Shown here: piece by piece, positions 25,472 to 34,239 of the stretch
Layout of the letters: each line of letters opens with the position of its first letter
Numbering within the stretch: position 1 is the stretch's first letter
From: Mycolicibacterium novocastrense
Lineage (GTDB): Bacteria > Actinomycetota > Actinomycetes > Mycobacteriales > Mycobacteriaceae
Direction: 5' to 3'
Assembly (NCBI RefSeq): GCF_001570485.1
Contig: NZ_BCTA01000086.1
Location: forward strand, 16,519-80,518
Length of the DNA: 64,000 nucleotides
Position numbers and translations under genes: made by a program
The notes under the pieces: model-generated
Seen by the model: the letters and a program-made list of their open reading frames with translations, nothing else
Database searches by the model: none
Told to the model about the DNA's origin: nothing

Positions 25472-25828
25472 CTACGGGTGGTCGGACGAACCGATGCAGA
25501 ACTCGTTCCCGTCCGGATCGGCCAGCACCACCCAGCCGAAATCGCCCATGCTGTGCCGCCCTTTCTCGGTGGCGCCGAGTTCGACCAGCCGCCTGACCTC
25601 CGATTCGACGTCATCGGCGCCCAGATCGAGGTGGAGTCGATTCTTCCCCGGTGTGGGATCGTCGACCTTCTGGAAGCCGAGGCCGGTCGCGCCGTCGGGA
25701 GGCGAGACCGTCACGAAAAAGCCTGGCGCCATTGGGTTCACCTGGCCGCCCAGGGCGCGGGCCCACCACTCGGCGAGCCGGTCGGGATCGGTGCTGTCAA
25801 AGGTGACGTTGAACACGGCGAGGGCCAT
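25472..25828 (-). CDS. VOC-superfamily (glyoxalase/bleomycin-resistance-like) protein
   Basis: 118 residues with the VOC beta-alpha-beta-beta-beta pattern: FNVTFDSTDPDRLAEWWARALGG at the start, GLGFQKVDDPTPGKNRLHLDLGADD in the middle and a C-terminal WVVLADPDGNEFCIG. Orthologous to Rv0801 by position. Metal-site residues (H in RLHLDL, E in NEFC) are present. Substrate unknown; probably a metal-dependent lyase or dioxygenase-like enzyme. It lies 15 nt after pepC and may be co-transcribed. Confidence 0.85.
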   Translation of the reverse strand: MALAVFNVTFDSTDPDRLAEWWARALGGQVNPMAPGFFVTVSPPDGATGLGFQKVDDPTPGKNRLHLDLGADDVESEVRRLVELGATEKGRHSMGDFGWVVLADPDGNEFCIGSSDHP

Positions 25829-25843
25829 GGCGCCGACCTTAGA

Positions 25844-27103
25844 TCACCGCGGTGACAGAAATGCCGTCAACGCCGCGGCGTAGGCGGTGACGTCGTCTGC
25901 GCCCATCACCTCACGTGCGGAATGCATGGCCAGCTGGGCAGCGCCGACGTCGACGGTCGGGATGCCGGTGCGCGCCGCGGTCATCGGCCCGACCGTCGAC
26001 CCGCACGGCAGGTCGGCCCGGTGTTCGTAGCGCTGTAGCGGCACCCCGGCCTGCGCGCATGCCAGCGCGAACGCGGCGGCGGTGCGTCCGTCGGTGGCGT
26101 AGCGCAGGTTGGGCTGCACCTTGAGCACCGGTCCCGCGTTGACTTCGATCAGGTGTCCCGGCTCGTGGCGCTCCGGGTAGTTCGGGTGGGTGGCGTGCGC
26201 CATGTCGCCGGACGCCACCATCGAGCCGGGGAGGCGCCGCAGGAAATCCTCGCGCCCGCCGCCCGCACTGAGCGTGATGCGCTCGAGCACGGTCAGCAGC
26301 AGGTCGGACTGGGCGCCGTGGTCGGACTGCGATCCGACCTCCTCGTGGTCGAACAGCACCAGCACCGGTGAATATCCGCTCGGCTCGACCGCCAGGAACG
26401 CCTCCAGCCCGGCATAGCAGGTCGCCTGGTTGTCCAGCCGCGGGGCGCTCACCAGATCGCGGTCCGCACCGACCAGGCGCGACGGTGTCAGGTCATGGGT
26501 CATCAGGTCGGCGCCCAGCACATCGTCGGCCGCCACCTCGGCCTGCTCGGCCACGTGGTCCAGGAACGACCGGGGCCCGCTCCCGACGCCCCACACCGCG
26601 TTGACGTGGCGCTGCGGGTTCAGCTCGACGGCCTTGCGGTCCTCGGCGAGGTGGATGGCCAGCTGAGGCACCCGCAGGATCGGCTCGTCGATCCGCACCA
26701 AGCGGTGCACCAACCCGCTGCCGGTACGTACCGACAACCGGCCGCTGATCCCGAGATCGCGGTCGAGCCACGAGTTCAGCCACGCACCGCCGTAAGGCGC
26801 CAGCGCAACCACTCGCCAACCCGAGACGAACCGGTCAGGGTGCTGTTTGACCCGAAGGTTGGGGCTGTCGGTATGGGCGCCGACGACACGGAACGAGGAG
26901 TTACGGCTCCCCCCGTCGGTGCGCCAGGCGATCAGCGAACCGGCTCGCAGGACGAAGAAGTTCCCGTGGGTGGGCCAGGCGTCAGCTTCGGACAATTCGC
27001 GAAAGCCGGCCTCGCGCAGGCGCGCCGCAGCCGTCTCGCAGACGTGGTACGGCGACGGCGACGCGTCGATGAACTCGCACAGTCTCTGTGGGCTAGCTGC
27101 CAT
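25844..27103 (-). CDS. pepC: M18-family aspartyl-type aminopeptidase
   Basis: 419 residues, orthologue of Rv0800 (PepC, ApeB-like). Binuclear-metal peptidase removing N-terminal, often acidic, residues. Metal and catalytic motifs are GAHTDSPNLRVK, LFDHEEVGSQSDHGAQS (catalytic Glu) and THPNYPERHEPG, with the C-terminal metal His in QLAMHSAREVMG. ATG at 27103. It diverges from the DyP peroxidase gene, with 49 nt between starts. Confidence 0.93.
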   Translation of the reverse strand: MAASPQRLCEFIDASPSPYHVCETAAARLREAGFRELSEADAWPTHGNFFVLRAGSLIAWRTDGGSRNSSFRVVGAHTDSPNLRVKQHPDRFVSGWRVVALAPYGGAWLNSWLDRDLGISGRLSVRTGSGLVHRLVRIDEPILRVPQLAIHLAEDRKAVELNPQRHVNAVWGVGSGPRSFLDHVAEQAEVAADDVLGADLMTHDLTPSRLVGADRDLVSAPRLDNQATCYAGLEAFLAVEPSGYSPVLVLFDHEEVGSQSDHGAQSDLLLTVLERITLSAGGGREDFLRRLPGSMVASGDMAHATHPNYPERHEPGHLIEVNAGPVLKVQPNLRYATDGRTAAAFALACAQAGVPLQRYEHRADLPCGSTVGPMTAARTGIPTVDVGAAQLAMHSAREVMGADDVTAYAAALTAFLSPR

Positions 27104-27140
27104 TCCTTCATCTTTACCGGTGAATCAAGATCATTGACGC

Positions 27141-27146
27141 TAGGGT
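27141..27146 (+). promoter_or_regulatory. -10 box for a leaderless DyP-encapsulin mRNA
   Basis: TAGGGT ends 6 nt before the GTG at 27153, the same geometry as at 10294-10306 and 56211-56223, and there is no ribosome-binding site. Transcription probably starts on the GTG. Confidence 0.5.
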
Positions 27147-27152
27147 CCAGTT

Positions 27153-28151
27153 GTGCCCGAGATCCAGCCGCAACCGGTGCTCGAACCGTTGACGCCTGCG
27201 GCCGTCTTCCTGGTGGCGACCATCGTCGACGGTGGGGAGGTGACCGTCCACGACGCGCTGCCCGATATCTCGGGGCTGGTGCGGGCCATCGGTTTCCGCG
27301 ATCCGGCCAAGCGGCTGTCGGCGATCACGTCGATCGGGTCCAACGCCTGGAACCGGCTGTTCACCGGCCCCCGACCGGCCGAACTGCACCCGTTCGCCGA
27401 GATTCGCGGCGACCGCCACCACGCCCCGGCCACCGACGGTGACGTGCTGTTCCATATCCGGGCAGAGTCGATGGACGTCTGTTTCGAGTTGGCCACCAAG
27501 CTGGTCGACGCCATGGCCGGCGCGATCACCATCGTCGACGAGACGCACGGCTTCAAGTTCTTCGACAACCGCGACCTGATGGGCTTCGTCGACGGCACCG
27601 AGAACCCCGACGGTGCGCTCGCGCGGTCGGCCACCCAGATCGGTGACGAGGACCCCGATTTCGCCGGCGGCTGTTATGTCCACGTGCAGAAGTACGTGCA
27701 CGACATGACCGCGTGGAACTCCCTGTCGGTGGAGGAACAGGAGCGGGTGATCGGGCGCACCAAGCTCGACGACATCGAACTCGACGACGACGTCAAACCG
27801 GCCGATTCCCATGTCGCGCTCAACGTGATCACCGACGGCGACGGCAACGAACTGAAGATCGTGCGGCACAACATGCCGTTCGGCGAGATCGGCAAGGGCG
27901 AGTTCGGCACCTACTACATCGGGTATTCGCGGACGCCGGCCGTCACCGAGCGGATGCTCGACAACATGTTCCTCGGCGACCCGCCCGGGAACACCGATCG
28001 CATCCTGGACTTCTCGACCGCGTTGACGGGCGGCCTGTTCTTCACCCCGACGCTCGACTTCCTCGACGATCCTCCCCCTCTGCCCGGTTCGGTCACCCCC
28101 GCCGAATACGGGGGCTCGCTGGCCATCGGCAGCCTGAAAGGAACCCGCTGA
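27153..28151 (+). CDS. dyp: DyP-type haem peroxidase, encapsulin cargo
   Basis: 332-residue dye-decolorising peroxidase. Distal-pocket motif GFVDGTENP with D147, proximal haem ligand H220 (ADSHVALN), distal R238 and N240 (VRHNMPFG), spaced as in well-studied class B DyPs. The C-terminus ends GGSLAIGSLKGTR, the encapsulin cargo-loading peptide. Start GTG at 27153 is apparently leaderless. The TGA overlaps the encapsulin ATG by one base (TGATG), ensuring coupled production of cargo and shell. Confidence 0.96.
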   Translation: MPEIQPQPVLEPLTPAAVFLVATIVDGGEVTVHDALPDISGLVRAIGFRDPAKRLSAITSIGSNAWNRLFTGPRPAELHPFAEIRGDRHHAPATDGDVLFHIRAESMDVCFELATKLVDAMAGAITIVDETHGFKFFDNRDLMGFVDGTENPDGALARSATQIGDEDPDFAGGCYVHVQKYVHDMTAWNSLSVEEQERVIGRTKLDDIELDDDVKPADSHVALNVITDGDGNELKIVRHNMPFGEIGKGEFGTYYIGYSRTPAVTERMLDNMFLGDPPGNTDRILDFSTALTGGLFFTPTLDFLDDPPPLPGSVTPAEYGGSLAIGSLKGTR

Positions 28152-28948
28152 TGAACAATCTGTATCGCGATCTCGCACCGATCACCGCAGCCGCCTGGGC
28201 GGAGATCGAGCTCGAGGCGTCACGAACCTTCAAGCGTCACATCGCCGGTCGTCGCGTGGTGGACGTCAGCGAGCCGGGCGGACCGGTCGCCGCCGCGATC
28301 AGCACGGGCCACCTGCGCGACGTGACACCTCCGGGCGACGGCGTGGTCGCGCACCTGCGGGAGGCCAAACCGCTGGTGCGGCTTCGTGTGCCGTTCACGG
28401 TGTCGCGCACCGCGATCGACGATGTCGAGCGCGGTTCGCAGGACTCGGACTGGGATCCGGTCAAGGACGCCGCCATGAAGTTGGCGTTCGCCGAGGACCG
28501 GGCGATCTTCGAGGGTTATGCGGCGGCCTCGATCGAAGGCATCCGGGCGTGCAGTTCGAACACCGCGCTCGCGCTGCCCGACGACGAACGCGACATCCCC
28601 GACGTCATCTCCCAGGCGCTCTCCGAGTTGCGGCTCTCCGGTGTCGACGGCCCGTATTCGGTTCTGCTGTCGGCGGAGGTGTACACCAAGGTCAGTGAAA
28701 CCACGCAACACGGCTATCCGATCCGCGAGCACCTCAACCGGCTCGTCGACGGCGACATCATCTGGGCGCCGGCCATCGACGGTGCGTTCGTGTTGTCAAC
28801 GCGCGGAGGCGATTTCGACCTACAGCTGGGCACCGATGTGTCGATCGGATACCTGTCGCACGACGCAGCCACCGTGCAGTTGTATCTGGAGGAGACGCTG
28901 ACGTTCCTGTGTTACACCGCCGAAGCCTCGGTGGCCCTGACCCCTTGA
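28151..28948 (+). CDS. enc: Encapsulin nanocompartment shell protein
   Basis: 265 residues, the size of T=1 (60-mer) family-1 encapsulins, orthologue of Rv0798c (Cfp29). Typical segments: MNNLYRDLAPITAAAWAEIELEASRTFKRHIAGRRVVD (cargo-binding N-terminal helix), LREAKPLVRLRVPFTVSRTAIDDVERGSQDSDWDPVKDAA (E-loop region) and QLYLEETLTFLCYTAEASVAL at the C-terminus. HK97 phage-capsid fold. Co-translated with the DyP peroxidase it would package; the shell protects or limits peroxidase chemistry. Confidence 0.96.
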   Translation: MNNLYRDLAPITAAAWAEIELEASRTFKRHIAGRRVVDVSEPGGPVAAAISTGHLRDVTPPGDGVVAHLREAKPLVRLRVPFTVSRTAIDDVERGSQDSDWDPVKDAAMKLAFAEDRAIFEGYAAASIEGIRACSSNTALALPDDERDIPDVISQALSELRLSGVDGPYSVLLSAEVYTKVSETTQHGYPIREHLNRLVDGDIIWAPAIDGAFVLSTRGGDFDLQLGTDVSIGYLSHDAATVQLYLEETLTFLCYTAEASVALTP

Positions 28949-28959
28949 CCTCCGCGGTC

Positions 28960-29634
28960 CTAGGCGCTGAGGACGCCGTCGAGTGCGCTGTAGAACAGGC
29001 CCAGCCCGTCGTCGGACGGTCCGGTCAGCGCCTCGGTGGCGTGTTCGGGATGTGGCATCAGACCGACGACGCGCCCGTTGGCCGAGCTGATGCCTGCGAT
29101 GTTGCGCTGTGAGCCGTTGGGGTTGTCGCGGTACCGGAACACCACGCGGCCTTCGCCCTCGAGCTCGTCGAGCACCTTGTCGCTGGCCACGTACCGGCCC
29201 TCGCCGGACTTCAGCGGGATCAGCACGTCGGCGCCGGTCTCGTATCGCGACGTCCAGGCCGAGGAGTTCGACGCCACCTCCAACCAGATGTCGCGGCAGA
29301 CGAAGTGCAGCCCGATGTTGCGGGTCAAGGCGCCCGGCAGCAGGCCGGACTCGCACAGCACCTGAAAACCGTTGCAAATCCCCAGAACCGGCATACCGCC
29401 CTCGGCGGCCCTGATGACCTCGCCCATCACGGGTGCGAACTTCGCAATCGCTCCGGCGCGCAGATAGTCCCCGTAGGAGAACCCGCCGGGCACCACCACG
29501 GCGTCGACGCTCTTCAGGTCGGCGTCGGCATGCCACAGCGAAACGGGCTCGGCGCCTGCCAACCGCACCGCGCGCGCGGCGTCGACGTCGTCTAGGGTGC
29601 CCGGGAATGTGATGACGCCCACACGTGCCGTCAT
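28960..29634 (-). CDS. purQ: FGAM synthase glutaminase subunit PurQ
   Basis: Class-I glutamine amidotransferase supplying ammonia to PurL. 224 residues with nucleophile Cys in PVLGICNGFQVL, PGGFSYGDYLRAGA near residue 50 and the catalytic His/Glu in MPHPEHATE. The ATG at 29634 overlaps the purS stop (ATGA). Convergent with the encapsulin gene, 11 nt between stops. Confidence 0.97.
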   Translation of the reverse strand: MTARVGVITFPGTLDDVDAARAVRLAGAEPVSLWHADADLKSVDAVVVPGGFSYGDYLRAGAIAKFAPVMGEVIRAAEGGMPVLGICNGFQVLCESGLLPGALTRNIGLHFVCRDIWLEVASNSSAWTSRYETGADVLIPLKSGEGRYVASDKVLDELEGEGRVVFRYRDNPNGSQRNIAGISSANGRVVGLMPHPEHATEALTGPSDDGLGLFYSALDGVLSA

Positions 29635-29882
29635 GACTCGGTTCCCGTCGGTTCCCGGCTCACGCTCCAGTCCTCGATCACGGTGTTCGCCAACAGCGAT
29701 TCCGCGATCTCGGCAAGGGTGTCGTCGTCGATGCTGTCATCGACCTCGAGCTCAAAACGCTTGCCCTGCCTGACATCTGAGACACCATTGAAGCCCAGAC
29801 GGCCCAATGCGCCGACGATCGCCTGCCCCTGCGGGTCGAGGATCTCGGCCTTGGGCATCACGTGCACCACCACCCTTGCCAC
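29631..29882 (-). CDS. purS: FGAM synthase subunit PurS
   Basis: 83-residue small subunit that assembles PurL and PurQ. MARVVVHVMPKAEILDPQGQAIVGALGRLGFNGVSDVRQGKRFELEV is the typical ferredoxin-like PurS fold. ATG at 29882. Coupled with purQ by a 4-nt overlap. purL lies about 5 kb away on the same strand, so the three subunits are encoded in two transcription units. Confidence 0.96.
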   Translation of the reverse strand: MARVVVHVMPKAEILDPQGQAIVGALGRLGFNGVSDVRQGKRFELEVDDSIDDDTLAEIAESLLANTVIEDWSVSREPTGTES

Positions 29883-29917
29883 GCGTCAACTGTACCGGCG
29901 GTTCCGTTGCGCGCGAC

Positions 29918-30595
29918 TCACCGGCACGAACCGAGATACGCCTCGCACAGCGGGGCGGCCAGCGCGTCGAGAACCTGCGCATCGGGCACCGCCGGCCATG
30001 GCACCTGCAGCGGCAGCGTCGACCACAGCGCGAGTTCGACGAGGCTGCCGCTGGTGGGGTGGGCCAGCAGGTACTGGCGCACCACCTTCTGCCCGGCCAC
30101 ACTGATCACCGCGGCCAGCCGTTCGGGATCGGCCGTGGTGATCGACGGCGACACCAGCGGCGCCGTCAGCTGGCAGGTCCGCAGCCGCAACTGCGCCGAG
30201 TCGAGCACCGCACGGGTGAGGGGTCCGTTGTGCGCGACGTCTCCGCGCCAATGCAGCACCTGCGCCCGCAACTGCCACTGACCGGCCGGATGGGTGACCT
30301 GCGCCTTTGCCGCCACGACGTAGTCGCGCGGGTCGCCAGGCAGCGGCGGGCTGGCGCACAGTTCCTCGAACAGAAACCGCGGCGCGGGCGCGGTGACCGC
30401 CAGCCCGGCCAGCCCCGGCCACCGGTACACCGAGGACAGCGGTAGCTCGCTCGAGGACGGCCACGCCGCGTCAGGGATCGCATCGCAGATCGGCGGGCAC
30501 ACACCCGGGACCGCCCGCGCTGCGGGGCCGGGCACCGGGCCGATGGTCAACGCCACGCCGAACGTGGCGAGGGCCACCGCAAGCAGCAAACGCAC
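29918..30595 (-). CDS. Secreted mycobacterial protein beside purSQ
   Basis: 225 residues. Signal peptide (MRLLLAVALATFGVALTIGPVPGPAARA), then a mature domain with four cysteines (GVCPPICDAI, EELCASP, LRTCQL, PLCEAYLGSCR) that may pair outside the cell. No catalytic motif seen. It shares the strand with purS (35 nt apart), so it may be transcribed with it, and it diverges from the metallo-hydrolase gene. I do not recognise a functional family. Confidence 0.75.
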   Translation of the reverse strand: MRLLLAVALATFGVALTIGPVPGPAARAVPGVCPPICDAIPDAAWPSSSELPLSSVYRWPGLAGLAVTAPAPRFLFEELCASPPLPGDPRDYVVAAKAQVTHPAGQWQLRAQVLHWRGDVAHNGPLTRAVLDSAQLRLRTCQLTAPLVSPSITTADPERLAAVISVAGQKVVRQYLLAHPTSGSLVELALWSTLPLQVPWPAVPDAQVLDALAAPLCEAYLGSCR

Positions 30596-30641
30596 GACTC
30601 AACTACCCCCTGAACACGGCCGGCGCCGCCACAATATAGCT

Positions 30642-31295
30642 ATGCAATTGACCCATTTCGGACATTCATGCTTACTGGCCAATTTCACAAGCGAATCCGG
30701 TGACGAAGCGACGATCCTGTTCGATCCGGGCGTCTTTTCGCACGGATTCGAGGGGATCACCGGCCTGTCGGCAATCCTGATCACCCATCAGCACCCCGAC
30801 CACGCCGACACCGAGCGGTTGCCCGCCCTGCTCGACGCCAATCCGCAGGCCGCCTTGTACGCCGATCCGCAGACCGCCGCGCAACTCGGCGACCCGTGGC
30901 GCGCGGTCAACGTCGGCGACGTCCTGACCATCGATCACCTGACCGTGCGCGGCGTCGGCGGCAAGCACGCGGTGATCCACCCGGAGATCCCGGTCATCGA
31001 CAACATCTCCTACCTCGTCGACGACGGCACCCACCGCGCCCGCCTGATGCATCCCGGCGACGCCCTGTACGCGCCGGGCGAGCCGGTCGACGTGCTCGCC
31101 ACCCCCGCGGCCGCGCCGTGGATGAAGATCTCCGAGGCGGTCGATTACCTGCGCGCGGTGGCGCCGACGCATGCGGTGCCCATTCACCAGGGCATCATCG
31201 ATCCAAGCGCCCGCGGGATCTTCTACGGCCGGCTCACCGAGATGACCGACACCGATTTCCAGGTGCTCGAACCCGAAGACGGCACGCAATTCTGA
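30642..31295 (+). CDS. Metallo-beta-lactamase-fold hydrolase (UlaG-like, Rv0786c type)
   Basis: 217 residues starting MQLTHFGHSCLL, typical of UlaG-like metal hydrolases. The metal motif HxHxDH is THQHPDHAD. Further ligands are likely in HPGDALYAP and AVPIHQGI. Probably a cytoplasmic phosphodiesterase or lactonase with unknown substrate. ATG at 30642 chosen; in-frame codons upstream belong to the divergent gene region. The stop is 1 nt before the convergent flavoprotein gene end. Confidence 0.88.
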   Translation: MQLTHFGHSCLLANFTSESGDEATILFDPGVFSHGFEGITGLSAILITHQHPDHADTERLPALLDANPQAALYADPQTAAQLGDPWRAVNVGDVLTIDHLTVRGVGGKHAVIHPEIPVIDNISYLVDDGTHRARLMHPGDALYAPGEPVDVLATPAAAPWMKISEAVDYLRAVAPTHAVPIHQGIIDPSARGIFYGRLTEMTDTDFQVLEPEDGTQF

Positions 31296-31296
31296 G

Positions 31297-32934
31297 TCAG
31301 GCCGTGTCGCGTGCGGCGGCGCGCCCCGCCGCACGCCCGGAGAACACACAGCCGCCGAGGAAGGTGCCCTCCAGCGACCGGTAGCCGTGCACACCGCCGC
31401 CACCGAAGCCCGCCGCTTCACCGGCGGCGAACAGCCCGTCGAACGCGTTGCCGTCGGGCCTGAGCACACGTGCGTCGAGGTCGGTTTCCAGGCCGCCCAA
31501 CGACTTTCGCGTCAAGATGTGCAACTTCACCGCGATCAGCGGCCCCGCCTTGCGATCGGTCAGCCGGTGCGGTGCCACGACGCGGCTGACGCGGTCGCCG
31601 AGATAGTTGCGCGCCACCCGGATCGAGGCGATCTGGGTGTCCTTGGTGAACTTGTTGGCCACCTCCCGGTCGCGGGCGGTGACCTCGGCCTCGACTGTGG
31701 CGTAGTCCAGCGGCAGCACATCGGGGACGTCGTTCATCGCCGAGACCAGTTCGCGCAGCGAGTCGGCGCTGACGAAGTCGACACCGCGGTCGACGAACGC
31801 CTGCACCGGCGCCGGCGCCCCGGCTCGGACCCGCGCCAACACGTCGCGAATGCTGCGACCGGTGAGGTCCGGGTTCTGTTCCTGCCCTGAGAGCGCGAAC
31901 TCCTTGGCGATGATGCGGGCGTTGAGGACGAACCAGGTGTAGTCCTGTCCGGTCTTCGCGATGTGCTCGAGCGTGCCGAGCGTGTCGAAGCCCGGGTACA
32001 GCGGCGACGGCAGGCGGTTGCCGTTGGCGTCCAACCACAGTGACGAGGGCCCGGGCAGGATGCGGATGCCGTGCAGCGGCCAGATCGGGTCGTAGTTGGT
32101 GATGCCCTCGGTGTAGTGCCACATGCGGTCGCTGTTGATCACCCGCGCCCCGGCCGCCTCGGTGATGCCGATCATGCGCCCGTCGACGTGTGCGGGCACA
32201 CCGGACAGCAGTTGCTCGGGGACGCGGCCCATCCGTTTGGGCCAGTTCTGGCGCACCAGGTCATGGTTGCCCCCGATGCCGCCACTGGCGACGATCACCG
32301 CCTGGGCCCGGAATTCGAACTGCCCGACCGGTTCTCGTGAGGTGGCCACGCCGCGGGGTGCGTCTGAGGGCTCGAATACGGTTCCGCGAACGCCGACGGC
32401 GGCACCGTTCTCGACGATGAGCTCGTCGACCCTGTGCCGGTGCGCATACCGCACGCGCCCGGTCAGCCGGCGAGCGAAGATGTCGACGATCGCGGGGCCG
32501 GTGCCCCAGGTGATGTGGAATCGCGGCACCGAGTTGCCGTGTCCGCGCGCGTTGTATCCGCCGCGCTCGGCCCACCCGACGAGCGGGAACGTCTGCAGGC
32601 CGCGTTCGCGCAGCCAGCCGCGTTTCTCGCCGGCGGCGAAATCGACGTAGGCGTGCGCCCATTGGCGGGGCCAGTGGTCTTCGGGCCGGTCGAATCCGGC
32701 CGAGCCGAGCCAGTCTTGAAGCGCCAGCTCGTGGCTGTCGCGAATACCCAGCCGTCGTTGTTCGGGGCTGTCGACGAAGAACAGCCCGCCGAACGACCAG
32801 TACGCCTGACCTCCGATGTTGTTGGCGTTCTCCTGGTCGACGATCAGTACGCGGCGCCCGCGGTCGATCAGCTCGCAGGCCGCCACCAGGCCCGCCAGCC
32901 CGGCTCCGACGACGATGACGTCAGCATCTGCCAT
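31297..32934 (-). CDS. FAD-dependent dehydrogenase (KstD/fumarate-reductase-like)
   Basis: 545 residues, orthologue of Rv0785. FAD-binding dinucleotide motif DVIVVGAGLAGLVAACELIDRGRRVLIVDQE at the N-terminus; NIGGQAYWSFGGLFFVDSPEQRR follows. C-terminal FAD segment LFAAGEAAGFGGGGVHGYRSLEGTFLGGCVFSGRAAG. The family reduces or dehydrogenates ring ketones such as 3-ketosteroids, but the substrate of this branch is unknown. ATG at 32934 preferred over a GTG at 32943 because it directly precedes the nucleotide-binding strand. Confidence 0.88.
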   Translation of the reverse strand: MADADVIVVGAGLAGLVAACELIDRGRRVLIVDQENANNIGGQAYWSFGGLFFVDSPEQRRLGIRDSHELALQDWLGSAGFDRPEDHWPRQWAHAYVDFAAGEKRGWLRERGLQTFPLVGWAERGGYNARGHGNSVPRFHITWGTGPAIVDIFARRLTGRVRYAHRHRVDELIVENGAAVGVRGTVFEPSDAPRGVATSREPVGQFEFRAQAVIVASGGIGGNHDLVRQNWPKRMGRVPEQLLSGVPAHVDGRMIGITEAAGARVINSDRMWHYTEGITNYDPIWPLHGIRILPGPSSLWLDANGNRLPSPLYPGFDTLGTLEHIAKTGQDYTWFVLNARIIAKEFALSGQEQNPDLTGRSIRDVLARVRAGAPAPVQAFVDRGVDFVSADSLRELVSAMNDVPDVLPLDYATVEAEVTARDREVANKFTKDTQIASIRVARNYLGDRVSRVVAPHRLTDRKAGPLIAVKLHILTRKSLGGLETDLDARVLRPDGNAFDGLFAAGEAAGFGGGGVHGYRSLEGTFLGGCVFSGRAAGRAAARDTA

Positions 32935-32958
32935 GGCCGCCACGTTAGCGGTCGGGTG

Positions 32959-33663
32959 CTATGCGGCGGCGGTCATTGCGGGGCTCGGGCGCCATGTGTA
33001 GACGTCCGGCACGCAGCGGTGCATGAGCGCGAGGTCGACGGCGTCGAGCATCGCCTGTCGCGTGCCCGGCCTGCGCAAGTGCCGGGCGGCGACGGCGATT
33101 CGAACGATTCCGCCTCGTCGTGCCGTCCGCTCGGCGGACAGCACCAGGGCGCGGCACCACCACGGTTCACTGAGGAAGCCTTCGCCGCTACCGAGCACGC
33201 GCGAACGTACGGCCGTCCCTCGGACCAGGTCGGTGATGTCGGTGAGCCCGGCGAGAAGACGAAAGCCCTTGCGCGGCAGCATCACAGCGGTGCCGTTGGA
33301 TACGGCCCATCCCGGCGCGGCGAACAGCCGGGTACGCAGACCCAGGTGTTCCATCACGCGGTCGGCGGCCAGCAACCGCAGCCCGGCCTCGTGTGCGGGC
33401 AGGGTCGCGAATTCTCCACGTCGCTTCGTGGTGGCCGCCTCGTCGAAGCCGTGCAACACGATGGCGTCACCGGTGTGGTTGCGGGCGGCGAGCCATTCGA
33501 CGGTGGCGGCGTCCTCCTCGAGCCGATGGCCGCCTCTGATTCTGGGCGTTACCAGAAACGAGACCGGCACACCACGCGCGTCGAGATGCGAACAGAAGTC
33601 CGCGACGTCGGGCATCGTGCGCCCGGTGATCCCGGAGACGGAGACGATCAGCTGTCCAGCCAC
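32959..33663 (-). CDS. DUF2334-type polysaccharide-deacetylase-like protein (Rv0784 type)
   Basis: 234 residues. SVSGITGRTMPDVADFCSHLDARGVPVSFLVTPRIRG resembles the start of polysaccharide-deacetylase barrels. LHGFDEAATTKRRGEFATLPAHEAGLRLLAADRV and TRLFAAPGWAVSNGT match DUF2334 proteins. The usual Asp-His-His metal triad is only partly visible, so activity is uncertain. It lies on the same strand as the flavoprotein gene (24 nt before it). Confidence 0.75.
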   Translation of the reverse strand: MAGQLIVSVSGITGRTMPDVADFCSHLDARGVPVSFLVTPRIRGGHRLEEDAATVEWLAARNHTGDAIVLHGFDEAATTKRRGEFATLPAHEAGLRLLAADRVMEHLGLRTRLFAAPGWAVSNGTAVMLPRKGFRLLAGLTDITDLVRGTAVRSRVLGSGEGFLSEPWWCRALVLSAERTARRGGIVRIAVAARHLRRPGTRQAMLDAVDLALMHRCVPDVYTWRPSPAMTAAA

Positions 33664-33732
33664 GCCGTCAGTGTGGCGGCGTCAGGTGTCGCAATGGTTT
33701 CCAACACACTGACGGCAGGTGGCCATCGGCGG

Positions 33733-34230
33733 CTATCGCGGCAGCACGTCCTCGATGGCCGCGATCACCTCGGGAGCGTCGGGTTCGGTGCGCGGCCGGA
33801 ACCGCTTGACGACCGTTCCGCCGGGCGCGAGCAGGAACTTCTCGAAGTTCCACTGGATGTCGCCGGCCTTACCGCTGTCGTCGGGCGTCTTGGTCAACTC
33901 GGTGTACAGGGGGTGCCGGTCGGCGCCGTTGACGTCGGTCTTGGCCAGCAAGGGGAACGTCACCCCGTACGTCGTCGAGCAGAACTCGGCAATCTCCTCG
34001 GCCGTACCGGGCTCCTGGCCCATGAACTGGTTGCACGGCACGCCGATCACGGTCAACCCGCGGTCGCGGTAGTTTTTGGCCAACTGTTCGAGCGCGGTGT
34101 ACTGCGGAGTCAGGCCGCACTTGGAGGCGACGTTGACCACCAGAGCGGCACCGTCGGCCAGTTCGCCGAGCGTGGTGTCGCGGCCGTCGAGGGTGGTCAC
34201 AGCGATGTCGGTCAGCGGAGTCTCGGTCAT
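33733..34230 (-). CDS. bsaA: Glutathione-peroxidase-family thiol peroxidase
   Basis: 165 residues. Peroxidatic Cys C38 in NVASKCGLTPQY, conserved Gln/Trp/Asn environment in GVPCNQFMGQEPG and QWNFEKFL. The family member uses cysteine rather than selenocysteine; with no glutathione in mycobacteria the reductant is likely thioredoxin (or mycothiol-linked). ATG at 34230. The TetR gene just upstream (10 nt) may be in the same transcript. Confidence 0.93.
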   Translation of the reverse strand: MTETPLTDIAVTTLDGRDTTLGELADGAALVVNVASKCGLTPQYTALEQLAKNYRDRGLTVIGVPCNQFMGQEPGTAEEIAEFCSTTYGVTFPLLAKTDVNGADRHPLYTELTKTPDDSGKAGDIQWNFEKFLLAPGGTVVKRFRPRTEPDAPEVIAAIEDVLPR

Positions 34231-34239
34231 GCCCGTACG

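Noticed and set aside
25498..25508. AGAACTCGTTC resembling a KstR core (AAC-N2-GTT)
   Set aside because: It lies inside the 3' end of the VOC gene, lacks the flanking T/A of the consensus and faces no promoter.
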